Below are positions 34,186 through 47,198 of a DNA stretch of 64,000 nt, piece after piece. Positions within the stretch are counted from its first letter, which is position 1, and each line of letters starts with the position of its first letter. Position numbers and translations under genes: made by a program. This DNA comes from Warburgia ugandensis (Eukaryota; Streptophyta; Magnoliopsida; Canellales; Canellaceae), in assembly GCA_035236585.1 (NCBI GenBank), contig CP141132.1, forward strand, positions 21,737,945 to 21,801,944, given 5' to 3'. Under the pieces are notes generated by a model, which was not told the origin of the DNA, did no database searches, and saw only the letters and a program-made list of their open reading frames with translations.

Positions 34186-37100
34186 TGAGGTGGACTGAAT
34201 CAAGTGGCTCACATACACAACCCCTTTATTACATCTTATGTCCAAAATACACAAATCAAAATACAATCCAATCCTTTCACAAATGTACATAATCTTGATC
34301 AATAGTATGGTCTTCGTCTTCCCATGTTGTATCCCTCCATTCTTTTCTTTCTGTATATGAGATATTGTAAACATTCAAACATTTGCATTATCTTAGCAAG
34401 CTATGCTTGGTAAGAGATTCAAGAACATATGGAATTGTATAATTCAAAAGTACAATATTCATAATCATCATATTCCATGTGAATCACAAATTCAATTTCC
34501 ATGAACCATACCATATATGATCATTCTACCATAAAATTTATCATGTAACATCCACTATGATAATTCCAAACCACTCACCACTATATCATATGTATGTATG
34601 ATATGTATGTATGTATGGTAAAAAACAGTGAAAAATAGTCAACATCTTAAACATCAATAACTATACTCAGATATACTTAGTTGATAAATCATCCAGACTT
34701 TTGCTGAAAAAATACTCCCTCATTAGGGCAGTATTGGCATCTCACTATGCCATGCATCGTATGCAAAATACTCAAGGACTACCATGCTGTAGTTTGATCC
34801 GTATTAACGTGCTCAAATAACTACCTTGTTCACCGCTAATACCATGGTGGAAAATATTGTGCCATTGCCCGTATGGGGAGACAGGACTTTAACAGTGGGG
34901 CTTTCCCATAATTGCCCCAGCTAACTTTTAGCCTCTTTTTGGGCAAGGTATCATAACATCATCAAATTTGGGGATGCGGGTGGTCAAACCCTCATAACTT
35001 CCCTAGCATAGCATCTCTAGGCTTATGCCTATTTAAAACAAAACCACAAGCCTCTATGCTTCTATCTAAAATACTTCTTGTACATCTCAGATGATATGTC
35101 TATTTATATTATCATTCTCATATTCAATATCCTCAGACCTAGATATAATTTTATTTCTAGATTTAGGGATCCTCATTTACAATGAATGATACCCATATTC
35201 TTATAAGTTTAGAGATTAATCATTTATTATAAATGATCCCCATTTCCTTTAATTTGGTATTCATATACCAAATGTTATTAAGTGTAAGGATACTCATTTG
35301 ATACAAATGATATCCATTATTATTATGTCCTTATCTAAGTTTAAGGGTAATCATAAATGATACCTAGGCTTTTATTATGTATTCCATTTAATTTCAACAG
35401 TCATCTCTATTCATATACATGAATTATGATTCAAATGTAACTAAGCATATTATCATTCTTAAGCATTGTAATGTCTATGTATAATATCAATTCCATAGAC
35501 CATAGGTCTTGTATTCTTAAAGTTTCACCTACCTTCATGTAGTGATCCATTCCTTCAGATCCTCCATGATTGACATATGTAATCTATAAATACACACATA
35601 CTATCATTATTTGTACAATTTTGGAAAATCTCCTATCTATATTCCTTATCTAATATTGTCATTTGATATAAAGGATCTAGATCTGTCTTGTGTTCCTATC
35701 ATTCATATAATCTATTTTTCTCAAATAGTATTTTATCCTATTGATCAATAGATCTGACTGTTAGAATGATCTTCTAATCTTTTAGATCTAAGTATTTTCT
35801 ACCTCTAAGTCTTTTTGTATCCCTCTTTGCTCTTGATCTTTCATAGATCCTTTGATCAACAATCTATACTTATTGATAAAGATCAAGGGCCTAGATTTTC
35901 TATAATTTAGTTCTTCTTTGATTTAAGTTCAATTATTTGATCATCGCTAAGGAGGATGATCCTGGTTCTTTTCCTTGAATCATATTTGATCAAGGGTGTG
36001 GATTATCTAATCTAATGATCTAAATTTGATCTACAACATACATACTAATAAGCATACATACTAAATACAATACAATGTTATGATTCTTATTGTTCTTGAT
36101 TATTCAAGATCCTATAGATCTTGATTATCTTACTTACCATTTTTATTAAGATTAGATATTTTACTAACCTTTTATGCTCTTATTATTATCCACTCAGTTA
36201 ATGCTTTACTGGTTGAAGATAGCTTATTTCATCCTAAGTCTGGACTACTCCTCTTATTTCCAATTGACTATGGCTTACTAGTTGAATGGCTGAACACAAA
36301 GGAGTTACTTCCGTCCTCATGTAAGGAGGCGTTTAGACCTCACAAACATTAATGGAAGGTAGGGGAAAAGTGATACTCTATTAGAAAACCCCCTTAACCA
36401 CCATGTTTAGCATTCACTAGAGTGACCTTAGCTCATCCTTTCATAAGGTTCCTATGAGCATTTTAACCCCAAGTACTCTTTCTAATTGATTTTAATTAAG
36501 TCTATGAACATTAAAATGTCATTCATGGAGTTTCATTATTCTCCTAATTTAGGCCAAGGAAATGATATTCCTTATATTTTCCTACTAACTGTAGCCCTTA
36601 CTATCATTAAGTCCATGTCATTCATTCCATGTAAATGTCCTTCAACTCTATTTTCCATTTAATTGCATTTTCAATGTAATTTTCATAACATAAGCATTAA
36701 AGCATAAATAAATAAGTAAATCTAACAATTAAATCAACTAGGCAATAAAATACAATTATAATAACATTCAATAATTCAAATGAAAATTTAACATGCCATA
36801 ACTATTCATCATGATCCAATGGTCATAGTTGATTTCTATTCATTTTTCATCCCTTTTTTCATCCCTTCTTAATGTGATTTTATCACTACATCATTGATGC
36901 ATCTCATCCAAAGTTTGATCCTTCTTGATCCAACTGATCAAGAAGATCTTAAGTAATTTTATCCAATTTAAGCCACGATCTTAATCTATCTCAAATTGCC
37001 ATCATCAAGTCCATCAATCTATATAATATTAACTTAATATCATCATCCAAATACATCCATACTGTCCAATCCTCCTTGATCAAATTGATCAAGGAGATTA

Positions 37101-39340
37101 CCATTCATTTTTATGGATTTTACTACTTTTAAGACCAAATCTCTTAATTAAACACTGATCAGTCACTTCTTACCATTGATTCCATGTTTCAAAATCACAA
37201 GATCATTAGTGGATCAGAATTATAGAGTTTGATCATTCTGAATTTCACTGATCATAGGAATTAGTAATACTTTTCTTTATTAACAAAATTTTACATACAT
37301 CAAAACATAAATTTTCTAAATTTAGCAGGTTCTAATCATCAAGAGGAATCCAACCCAACTTTCTGATCTCAATTTAGAGTTAAATTGATATTAGAATTTG
37401 GATTTTAAGATTTCAGCCTGTTTTAAGGGCTGATATTTGATCTTGCTATTTTTGTTTAATTACTTGATAAAAAGATCCAGAAATTTTACTATGATCATGG
37501 TCCTTATGATTTTGGGACCTCTTGAACCCATCCATTGGTTCAGATCTCTATTTTGAGATCATCTTAATCATGATCCAAGGTTGTAACTACAAATTTTTCC
37601 AAATAATGTACATAAACCCAATTAAAAACATAAATCTTATGAGTTGATAACTTATACAAGTACAAGGAATCTCTAGAAACTTTCAAATCTAAAATTAGAG
37701 CTAACTTGAGCTTTTAATTGAAGAAATAAGCTCTCAGTTCAAAATTGGACGGCTGAAATAAACACCATGGAACATGACAAAACAGGCGGTGTGGCCTGCG
37801 TCACATTACCTGGGCTTACCCGTCACTAAGGAGAGGTGACCGGTGATAGGTGAGACAATCCAGATCTAGACCGTGGGATCGCCCATCATCCAATCTCCCT
37901 CATCTTTGCAGATCTTTGCCTAAGATTTCATCTCCTAGGGTTTTTGGGCCCTAGGAATCCATCCAATGGCTTAGAAGTTTCATCTGAGCCGTCCAAGATG
38001 GGGATCTCAACCTTGTTTCCAGATCCATCTTTCTCGATGGTTCAATGGCTAGGGAGATCACCTAAAGGCTGGAGAACCTAAGGGAGGTGTCGAAAATGAA
38101 AATAGAGGGTGAGGGTGACTTACATGGTTAGGTCCGGTGAAGAAAGCTTCAATGGAGAGAGATATTTCACCAAAAAAAGATAAGAAATCCTAGATCGTCG
38201 AAATAACCTACAGACACCAAGATCTCCAGTTTTGTTGCCGGTGAAGGAGGAGAACCATGGGGCTTTTGTAGATCACCGCCCACTGAAGACATTTAATGTG
38301 CAAGATCACCGTTAAATGCCTTGATTGGGCGAAATACCTTGAAAATTCCACTAGAGATAGTAATAGTATTAGAGATTGTTCTTCGTTTTGAATTTTCCAA
38401 CAATCCAAGAGGTGGATCATCATGAAAACTTAGGGCTTTTGTAGATCAACCCTGTCTGACCAGATCCAATGGTGAAGATTAAAAATTAACGGTTATAATG
38501 TGATGGCTAATTGAATTAGGGTTCCTTGGGAAAAAACCCTAGTTCGTTGGGGACGATGCATCCCTAGATGCTCCAGATGTAGACACAGGGTCGTCTACCT
38601 GGGTGCGTCTGGGGACACGCCCACAGAAAAAGAGAGAGAAAGAGAGAAAGAAAAGAGAAATCGAAAAGATGGAGGGGGAGTTTGAAGCTGGGATTTTGGG
38701 TAATTCTAGGGAACCTCGTGACGAACATTAGAAATTTTTTTGGAAAATTTATGGGCTATTTATAGGTATTTTTGAATTTTTCATGATTATATATAATAAT
38801 TATGTTTGATTTCTTTTTATTATTAAATTGTCATTGGATTCCCACTACCGCCTCCTCCTCCACTAGCAAATGGTAGTGGTTTGACTCATGATTACATAAT
38901 TTCTAGCTGTTGGATCCATTTGTGGGTGTTTGTGGGCCCCATGGAGGTGTGAAAAGACCATTTTGCCCTTTTATAGAGAAGAATTCATTTTATTCTCCTG
39001 AACTCAGAATTGAGCATACTTAGTGGTATTGGAATTGTATTTCTATGTACATTTCAAATTTTAATGTCTTAGGTCTCGTTATGAGTAAAATTACCATTTT
39101 ACCCATTTATTCATAAAAATAGAGAAAAATAAGGATTTTTCATCTAGACTCAAAATTTGCGTACTTATAGTCATTCTGATCCATTTTTCAAGTACATTAC
39201 AAATACCCAAGTTTTAAGTCTTTTTTTTATTTTTATAAAAATGAATTTTTCTAGAACTCAAAGTTCTGGTTCCGCTTTTAAAATTTTAACTCTAATTTTT
39301 TAATAATTTAATTATATTCATAAAAATTGGGGTTGTTACA
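34186..39340 (+). repeat. Giant LTR F1 (5.2 kb, probable solo LTR) inserted in integrase of element C
   Basis: It begins TG and ends ggggttgttaca, like element D's LTR. ATAAA at 34181-34185 and ATACA at 39341-39345 are a plausible duplicated target with one change. It contains no gag or pol. Blocks match the copy at 60794-64000 throughout (for example 36410-36600 against 62860-63050). Its left end is about 200 bp shorter than that copy, so it may be truncated. A plus TATA-like box CTATAAATA lies at 35584-35592. Frames at 34147-34374 and 38208-38423 are not conserved genes. Confidence 0.72.
34360..34393. other. Hairpin near the left end of F1
   Basis: AGATATTGTAAA and TTTGCATTATCT form a 12-bp stem with two mismatches, followed by TAGCAAGCTATGC. 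The same structure is perfect at 61191-61224. Confidence 0.6.
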
Positions 39341-39345
39341 ATACA

Positions 39346-40160
39346 TCCTAGTGGGAGTGGACTATGTGTACAACTAGGTGGAGGCCTACCCTATAAAACC
39401 AATGACCAAAGGATAGGGTTAAAAATTTTATAAGAAAATATTTTTTTCAAGGTTTAGTACTTCACCTGCCATAATCAATGATGGGGGAAACACTTTTGTA
39501 ATGAAGTGTTTTGAAAATTTAATGAAAAAGTATGGTATCAACCATAGGATAGCTACCCTATACCACCTTCAAACCAATGGCCAAGTAGAGATATCCAATA
39601 GGGAAATTAAGTGTATACTAAAGAAGACAATCAATCTAAGTAGGAAAGACTAGTTTGTGCAACTAAACGATGCTTGTGGGCCTATCGCACTGACTATAAA
39701 ACCCTAATAGGCATGTCACCCTACTACCTAGTCTATGAAAAGGCCTGCCACTTACCAGTAGAGCTAGAACACATGCATAGTGGGCTATCAAAAAGCTCAA
39801 TTTCAAATTAGATGCTACTAGGAGCCACCAAAAACTCCCATAAAGGATGTATATGATTTTGCACAAATATACAAAGACCAGATGAAGTTTAACCACGATT
39901 CCCAAATCTTAAGGAAATCCTTCACACCTAGACAAAAAGGTCTTGTTGTATAATTTAAGATTGCATCTCTTTCTAGGCAAACTTAGATATCAATAGATTG
40001 GACCTTACATAGTACCCATAATATATTCTCATGAGGCCTTTGAGATTGAGAAGGATGGTGAGATCTTAATGGTAAATGGTTAGAGGTTAAAACCTTTATT
40101 TGAACTACCTAACCCTGAGATTGAAGAGATATTGTTAGAACCACCACATTATCATGACCT
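39346..40160 (+). pseudogene. Integrase of element C, part after the giant LTR
   Basis: The core continues with ILVGVDYVYN near 39346, [20 protein letters not shown] near 39473-39535 (second catalytic Asp kept) and [12 protein letters not shown] near 39577-39612 (catalytic Glu kept). Near 39845-39930 it reads DVYDFAQIYKDQMKFNHDSQ then ILRKSF, the C-terminal conserved block. The minus frame at 39663-39905 is antisense shadow. Confidence 0.87.
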
Positions 40161-40472
40161 ACCTTAGACTAATCCAGGGAACCTTGCAGATCATCATCTT
40201 TGCACTCATGACTACATCTTACTGAAGACATAATACTTAGCACTCTCTGGGAGGAAACCTAGATGTTTTTCAAATCTCAGCCTTCTACGTCTTTCCATTT
40301 TCATATAAAGTCCTATGTCTTCAAACATTGGGGACAATGCTTCATTCAAGTTTGGGTGTGTAGATGTACATAGAGATTTTGGATTTCTTGAATTTTTGAA
40401 AAAAAAAAAAAGTTTTTGAGGTAGAGTTCCCTTACTGTGATGATAACTAGATTTTTAGAACTTAGTAATTGG
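40161..40472 (+). other. 3' tail of element C, first part
   Basis: This contains ggggacaatgcttcattcaa and gtttgggtgtg near 40331-40362, the Athila tail motif that follows integrase, then a poly-A run at about 40399-40411. It stops where the reversed LTR starts. Confidence 0.7.
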
Positions 40473-43111
40473 TGTAGCTTCAAAATTACCCGCAAGCACA
40501 TGAATCAGTGTAGTAAATTCATGCAAGCAAGGTCGATCCCATGAGGAATCTCACATATTTGTAATGTATTGGATTTTATTCAAATTGACTTACATCAGTC
40601 AAAGAAGGAGAGTTGTGACTATAGTATGAATCTAAAGTAACATAGAATTAGAAACATGCATGAAATTAGAAACTAAAAGTAAAAAAAACTTGCTTAAATT
40701 AAAATAGAAACAATTAGAATAGAAACTTACCTAACTAACATGAAATTAACTAAAGGAAACCACAACAATTTGGAAATATTCAAACTAAATAATGAAACTT
40801 AAGGAAACTACTAAATTAGAAACTTCACTAAATTAAAACTTACCTAATCTTAAACTTACTAAAAGGGAAACTTTCTAAATGCAACAAGGAAACTTTATAA
40901 ACCTAAAAAAAAATGCAAAAAACTAATTAATAACTTCTAAAACAAGATCAAACAACTAAATTAACCAAAAATCTAAAATGAATGGGATTTAGAACCATGG
41001 GCATGGTTTTTGGACCATGTGCATGATTTTGGAGCTCTAAAGATGGTGAAATTGATGTGCCTATAGTGGATTACTATGCGAACTAACTATGGGATCTATT
41101 AGCAAACATGAAAATCAAAATGGATACCTAATGATTAAAGAAAAAAAGATGTTTTGATGGTTGGAATTAAAGCACAAAGTTAAGGAAAAACCAATTTCTA
41201 AATATTAGTACTTAAGAATAGTCAATAAAATCTTGCATTAGAAAGCTATTGAAATCATAACTTTTATGCGACAAGAATTCCTTAAGAACCTTATTGAATC
41301 ATATCCAATTTACATAAAAAAATATGCACATAAAACTATTTGTAATTTATTGAATTTGTGCACATTTTTAAGGCCTAAAATACTAGCTAAAAACAAAAAA
41401 TTTCCAATATAATGTTCACACTCTAAAGTATACTGACATGCAAAAAAAAAAAAAGAACTAAAACAGGAATTTAATAGAAAAGAAGGCCAACTAGGAGAAT
41501 TAAGGCAAGAAAATTAACCTAAAACTAAGGTAAAAATGAGGTGAAAAACTTAAATTTTAAAATGAAAATCAAGGTTCTAAGTTAGCTCAGCTATTGGCTA
41601 TCACTACTAGAGATGATATAACTTAAATCTTAAGTGAATAACAAAGAAAAACAAGTAGAATTGGGGCAAAGAAAGAAGGGGAAAGTAGATGGAAAGGAAA
41701 GTGTGGAACTAGAAATCAAAACAATGGAAACTAAAGCAATGAAAAACAAAACCAAAGCAAGCAAACTACTGACATGAATTGGAGAAAAAATAATCAAGAT
41801 GATAACTAGAAATTCAAAGGAAGAAATGCATATTAGAAATTCCAAAAGTCCAGCAGAAAATAACACCAAAGGAAAGCTTGATTTCAGGGTGTCTCATCCA
41901 CCTCTACTTGAAAAATTCCTATAGAACATGGGGCTATATATAGATGAGTGGTTTTCTAACATAGGAAAAGGTGAAAACATGAGGAAAGTGGCCCTAGTGT
42001 TATGGTATTGAATTAGCAAGATGATATCATAAACATGACATAAGAGAGATATAAGAAACATGGTTTCTAATTGGTTTCTAATTGTGTACAGGGGATAGGT
42101 GTCTTTTTCCTAGAAGAAAAATGGAGCTCTTTCTCTTCTAATTTTGTGACGTTTGGTTGACAAAAATTTAAGGAATAGGTGTGGAATAAGGTTTGGGAAA
42201 AATAAGGAATGATCTAGGGTTTTGAAGTTATTTGAATTGAAGTAGTTCTAAGGTTTTCTATTTAGGAAACTACTTGATCACCAATTAGGAAAGGGGAGTG
42301 TTTTTCCTAAAGAGATGCCTCCCTCCTTTAACTTGTAACCCTAGGTCAATTGAGTGGAAAAAAAGTGGGTGATAGAGTTGGAAAGTAGGGTTTCTCTTTT
42401 GATGGGTCTACCAATGCATAATCATCTTACTTTTTGCATAATTCCCTCAAACCTTCTAACTAAACCTTAAAAATCCAAATTTAGAAAGTGGATCATTGCT
42501 TAAATTCTCCTTCAATTGTATGACTCTATGTGACATTTGGCTTAATTGGCTTATGTGGCTCACTTTGAGGGCTTATTCATTGGTGGCTTGAGTGGCTTCA
42601 ATGATTGAATAGCTTGTATCTCTTATCACCCTTTTTTCATGATTCCAATGGTTAAGTAGCTTGAATGGCTCCTGTGCAAAGGTAGTGGAAATGCATGGCT
42701 TGGGTTTGGGTCCATTTCTAGTCACCTTTTGCTTCTTCAATTGCCTTCTTGCTTGCCCTAAGATGATCTTGAACCTTTATCACACCTTTGATTTGATGAT
42801 ATTTAGGCTTTCGCTTGACTAGAAAACCTCATTAATTGCTTCAATTCTTATCTTGATCAAGCTCAGCCTTTGGATGACTTCCTCAACACCCACAAAAGAT
42901 AAAGAAAACCTAATTAAGTCCTAGAAAATTATGATCATTCACATACTTACTCTAGATTAGCTCCTAAACATGCAAAATTTCAAACTTTTGATCTATTAGG
43001 TTAGAAATGCATGTGTTACAAAATTCTAGCCAAAACCCTTAATTTAACACTATAACTTATAATACATGGGCTACTAATTGGGTAATTTTATACAAAATTG
43101 AACATTTATCA
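40473..43111 (-). repeat. Reversed C-type LTR in the tail of element C
   Basis: On the minus strand it starts TGATAAATGTTCAATTTTG at 43111 and follows the C LTR to ...GAAGCTACA at 40473 (about 2.64 kb). A TATA-like CTATATATAG lies at 41934-41943. No internal domain accompanies it, so it is probably a solo LTR. Immediate flanks (ATTGG and GTATA) do not match, so the insertion edge is altered or misplaced. The minus frame at 41630-41869 is a chance frame. Confidence 0.75.
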
Positions 43112-44635
43112 GTATATACTATTTTCCCCTCTTAATGGAAATGCATACGGTGAGTTTTGCATACATTCATGTGTTGAAGCATTTTATGAAGGTTAATTCT
43201 CAAAAAATATTTATGCACAACACATAGTCAAGACTACTAGAGAGGTATGACTTAGAGACCCTGAGGAAAATCAATGGAGACCTATAACACAATGAGTTTT
43301 GGTGACTATCTTCTTTTAGAGAGTTATAAGTAATTCAATTGTTTCTTCATCGTATAGAATATAGTGTGATCTTATTATCCTTGTTTTGGTTAACTATCAA
43401 GAATAAATAGTAAACAGGAGTAACAGCTCTCTTTCTAGAAAATTTATTGAATTTGATAAGCCTTAAGAAACCTAGGGAATGAAAAAGGTCATCCTTGCTC
43501 AACCTAGAGACACAAAACCTACCCAATACACTATACTAATAGTTAGCCCCTTGAGCTTATTATTAAGCTTTTTCTTTCTTAACACCACTCACCTTAACCT
43601 AGAAAAACCAAGAAATAAACATCCATTATCCATTTTCAGAATGAGTAGAGTTAGTAGAAAAAGTTCAAAAATGAATAAAAAATTAAAGAAATGAAAAACA
43701 CTAGGAAGTCTTTCTTTCAAAGAAGTAAAAAAAAAAAAATGAAAAGAATCAAAAGAAGAAATTCACTTTAGTCAAAGAATCACTTTAGTCAAAGAAGAAA
43801 TCAAAAGAAGAAATTCACTTTAGTCAAAGAATCACTTTAATCAAAAGAACAAAAGATATTCACTTTAGTCAAAGAAGAAATTTTCAAAGAATCAAAAGAA
43901 GACCTCTACTAATTTTGAACCTTTGAAACCCATAAACCTTTCTTCTCTAAACTTGTCCCAAGCCCACATTTCATCCCATTTAAAGACCTATGGATCTTAG
44001 GTGAAATGTATCCTAAAAGAGGATATAAACAAAAAGAATTAAGGTAAACTACCCCTACTATTCTTGGTGATGACATCCACTCTTGGGGATCACTTTCTTT
44101 GTCTCTTTAGCATTTAAAAGTTTACGTGAACCAGTAGCTTTGTTGGATTTAGTCACATAACATAAATATGTTCAACCCCTTATTTGAGAGCTTCACTTTT
44201 GAGAGTATACTTGTAAGGATTTGAGGTCAGAACATATTCCAATGGAATTTAAGCATGTCTAATTAGAAATGACTTATGTGGCTGTACAAACACATACACT
44301 CCAAGAAATAACTAGAATAAAATATCTTTAGTATGTGTATAATTTGTAAAATTATCAGTCATCTCCATTAAATTGTGAAAAACTAGTAGAGTGCTAATGA
44401 ATGAGGATTCTCTAAGATAAAATAGGGTATAGCCTTAGGGAAGTTTGTGAGTGTATTCATTGCAAACGTTTATGGGGCTTAACTCATCCACTAGGGGTAA
44501 CCTAATGGTTTAAGGGCTTGTTGCATATGTTAAATGCAATCGAGAGTACCTATGAAAGTCACACTTTGTATTAGTTTTTGCAAAATAATTTTTTGTATAT
44601 TTCCTTGTGGAAAAGAAAAATACTGGTTGGGGTTG
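43112..44635 (+). other. 3' tail of element C, second part, ending in a polypurine-type stretch
   Basis: It aligns with element A 6930-8250 (cttagaga, gtggagacttataac, catatgttaaatgca). It ends tactggttggggttg directly before the LTR TG at 44636. The frame 43479-43694 has no recognisable content. Confidence 0.7.
43749..43850 (+). repeat. 52-bp tandem repeat, two copies plus a partial
   Basis: Units at 43749-43800 and 43801-43850 share tcaaaagaagaaattcac and tttagtcaaagaatcacttt; a partial third copy follows to about 43895. Element A's tail has only a purine-rich counterpart. Confidence 0.85.
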
Positions 44636-47198
44636 TGATGAGTGCCTAATTTTGCATAAAAACTATCTAATTAGTTATCCATGTGTTATAACTTATAGGA
44701 GTAAAATAGGTTTTTGGCCAAAATTCATAATACATGCATTTTTTACCTAATGACTCAAAATTTTGATATTGTGTAGGTCCAAAAGCTATTTTGAGGTAAA
44801 TATGTAATTGTTGATATTCTTTAATATTTAATTAGAGTTTTTAACTATTTGTAGAAAGCAAGATGGTGATCCAACAACTGAGACCCATCAAGAAGAAAAT
44901 GGAAGATCAAGATTGAAAATTTGAGTCAAGAACTAAAAATCCTTAGTCCAAAGTGAGGTCAAAGGTCGAGACAATCTTTAAGGCAAGAAATAGATGCAAT
45001 TAAAGGAGCCAAAGGTGGCCAAAGTGGGCCCATGTACAAGACATGCAAAGTTCATCACCTTTGCATGGGTTTCACTTAAGCCACCCATATTCAAGCCATG
45101 AACAAGGTGACAAGCTAAGGAGCTCAGCTAACCACCACATTTAAGAATTTGACCCATTAAGCTAAGCCAAGAAAGGCATCTAAGCCATACATGAAGCCAA
45201 GCCAAACGAGCTCTCAAAGTTAGCCATCAAAGTCACATAAGCCAAGCTACGTGGAACGCCGTGATTTGAGGGGAATCGAAAGAATTATCCATGGGATTTA
45301 TGAGGATATTTTGAAGATAATTGAGGAAAAATCAATTACGATAAGTTAACATGTGGACCAAAATGAAGATACCTCTTCAATTTTAGTATTTTTCCATGAT
45401 TTATTCACTTTTTTCTCATTTTTCACCTCACCACTAAATATCACTACAAATTTCACTTTCCATTCAAGAGTCCTATCTTTCTAAGACTTCTCACCTTCCT
45501 AAACTCTCATTCCAACCATCCAAACAATCCTCACTTCCTAGAAAACTACATAGTCAATCACTTTCCCCACTTCACCTATCTTTCTTATCTTTTCCTATCA
45601 CTCTCTTTCCTCCCATCTTCCTCTCTCTCTTGCCTCATCCCTATCCAACATATTTCCTATTTTTAAGGGGTTTCAATGAATTTTATAAGGTGGAGCTACG
45701 TACTCGTAAAAAAGTGGTGTATCCCACCTTGATGAAATAAAAAAGACAGCCACTTGTTTCCTCTTTAAAACCCTAGCTATCAACTTCATATTAGCCATCC
45801 AATTCCCTTATTTTCATCCCCACCATAGCTTTACTTTAGGTCACTCTATAATATTTAAGAAGCAAACCATAAAAGAATAGGAAGGGAAGAAAAGAGAAGA
45901 ACTTTTAAGAGTAATAAAAAGAATACATCTCCAAGGGAGGAGGCATCCTTTTCTTAACCATATTCCCTTACCTTTTTGTAATGAATAATCTTCTCTTTGG
46001 GTTGCTTATCTTCTCCTAGGGGTCCATTCATGATTCCATGCCTTGGTTTCTGAGTTCTTCAAGCAAAGGTTAGGTGGTTCCTTTGTGATCTTCTTCTCTT
46101 TGTTGTTCTTAACTTCCATTGTTGCTTAGTTTAATGCTTTTCCATTCCATTAGTTCCTTCGTGTTTGTTTATTTAAGATCCAAGGTTGCTTTTCCCTTAA
46201 AGTAACAACCAAGGGAAAGTCACCTTGAATCTATCGTTTTCCTTTCCTTTTCATTGCCTTTAGATCTCATTTGGTTTCATTGAAATCCATTCTTGCTTTC
46301 TTTAATGTTTTTCATGCTGGCCTTTAGTTTCCAATGGATTTTTCCATGATTTTAAAACATGCTTATTCATGATTGATGCTGGGGTATTGAAGAAGGTTTA
46401 TCTTGTAGTTTTGGGTTTATTAAGATTAAGTAAGACTCATTGTAATAGGATATAATTTTCATATTTGGATTACATGTATTGTGGGCATTATGTTAACGAA
46501 TTTTAATCTGATTCAATAAAGTTACTTGGACTTGTTAGTTTAATACTTATGTCCAGCAATTAATAATCTTCATTCTTAAATGTTTAATTGCATGAGAACT
46601 ACTTAACTACATGTTTTCCATGTCTTATTGATAGAATGATTTATATAGCATGTTGCTGAAAATTTTCTTTTATGGATTGTTATGTTTAATTTCAAGCACA
46701 ATAAACTTCATGTTTACTTGATTTTGCAAGAACCCAATTAGTGTTAGATTCATGCATACTATTCATGGTCACATGCAGAATACTTGGGTAGTTTTCCTTT
46801 CTTTGCTTGATTAATGACTACTTTCATTAGTTTTATTGTTTAGTTGTAGTTTAGTTTAAATTCCATTGTTAACTAGTTTGAATCTTTCTTAGTTTCTAAT
46901 TCTTAGTTTAGGGAAGTAATTGATTTTGTTACAGATTCTAAATTTCATGTTTAGAGAGTTAGATTTAGGAAAGTAATGAATTTTTTGCTTAGTTTTCCTA
47001 GAATTGTATGGTTTAGGAAAGCTGCTAAATTTCATTCTTAGAAAGTTCCCAAATTAGAAAAGATGTCCTTGATTTAGCTAGGTTAGATAATTTAAGTAGG
47101 GACCACAAATATCACATATGTTTGATTCCTCATAGAATCAACCTCCTTGCTTGAATTAGTATAATTGATTCATGCGCAAGTTTAACTTAGAAATCACA
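44636..47198 (+). repeat. 3' LTR of element C
   Basis: It starts TGATGAGTGCCTAATTTTGC and ends gaaatcaca (2563 bp). It aligns end to end with 23400-25966, with many scattered differences. Confidence 0.88.

Larger units (their letters stand above)
23400..47198 (+). mobile_element. Element C: Athila-type retrotransposon inserted in B's 5' LTR and itself hit by at least four insertions
   Basis: Two LTRs in the same orientation (23400-25966 and 44636-47198) bound a leader, gag, protease, RT, RNase H, integrase and tail. All coding parts are broken. Inside it lie plastid DNA (27785-30918), mitochondrial DNA (31740-31916), a giant LTR (34186-39340) and a reversed LTR (40473-43111). Removal of these blocks leaves a colinear Athila element. 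Possible remains of the target duplication are ACAA on both edges. Confidence 0.85.

Noticed and set aside
37790-38720. Promoter and first exon of a host gene (more GC-rich, CT-rich leader, minus-strand TATA-like box near 38760)
   Set aside because: No coding frame follows on the minus strand, and the stretch lies inside the giant LTR F1. The visible part of F2 at the window edge suggests it is LTR sequence.
43749-43895. Coding repeat protein from the 52-bp units
   Set aside because: Unit length is not a multiple of three, and stops occur in the frames read.
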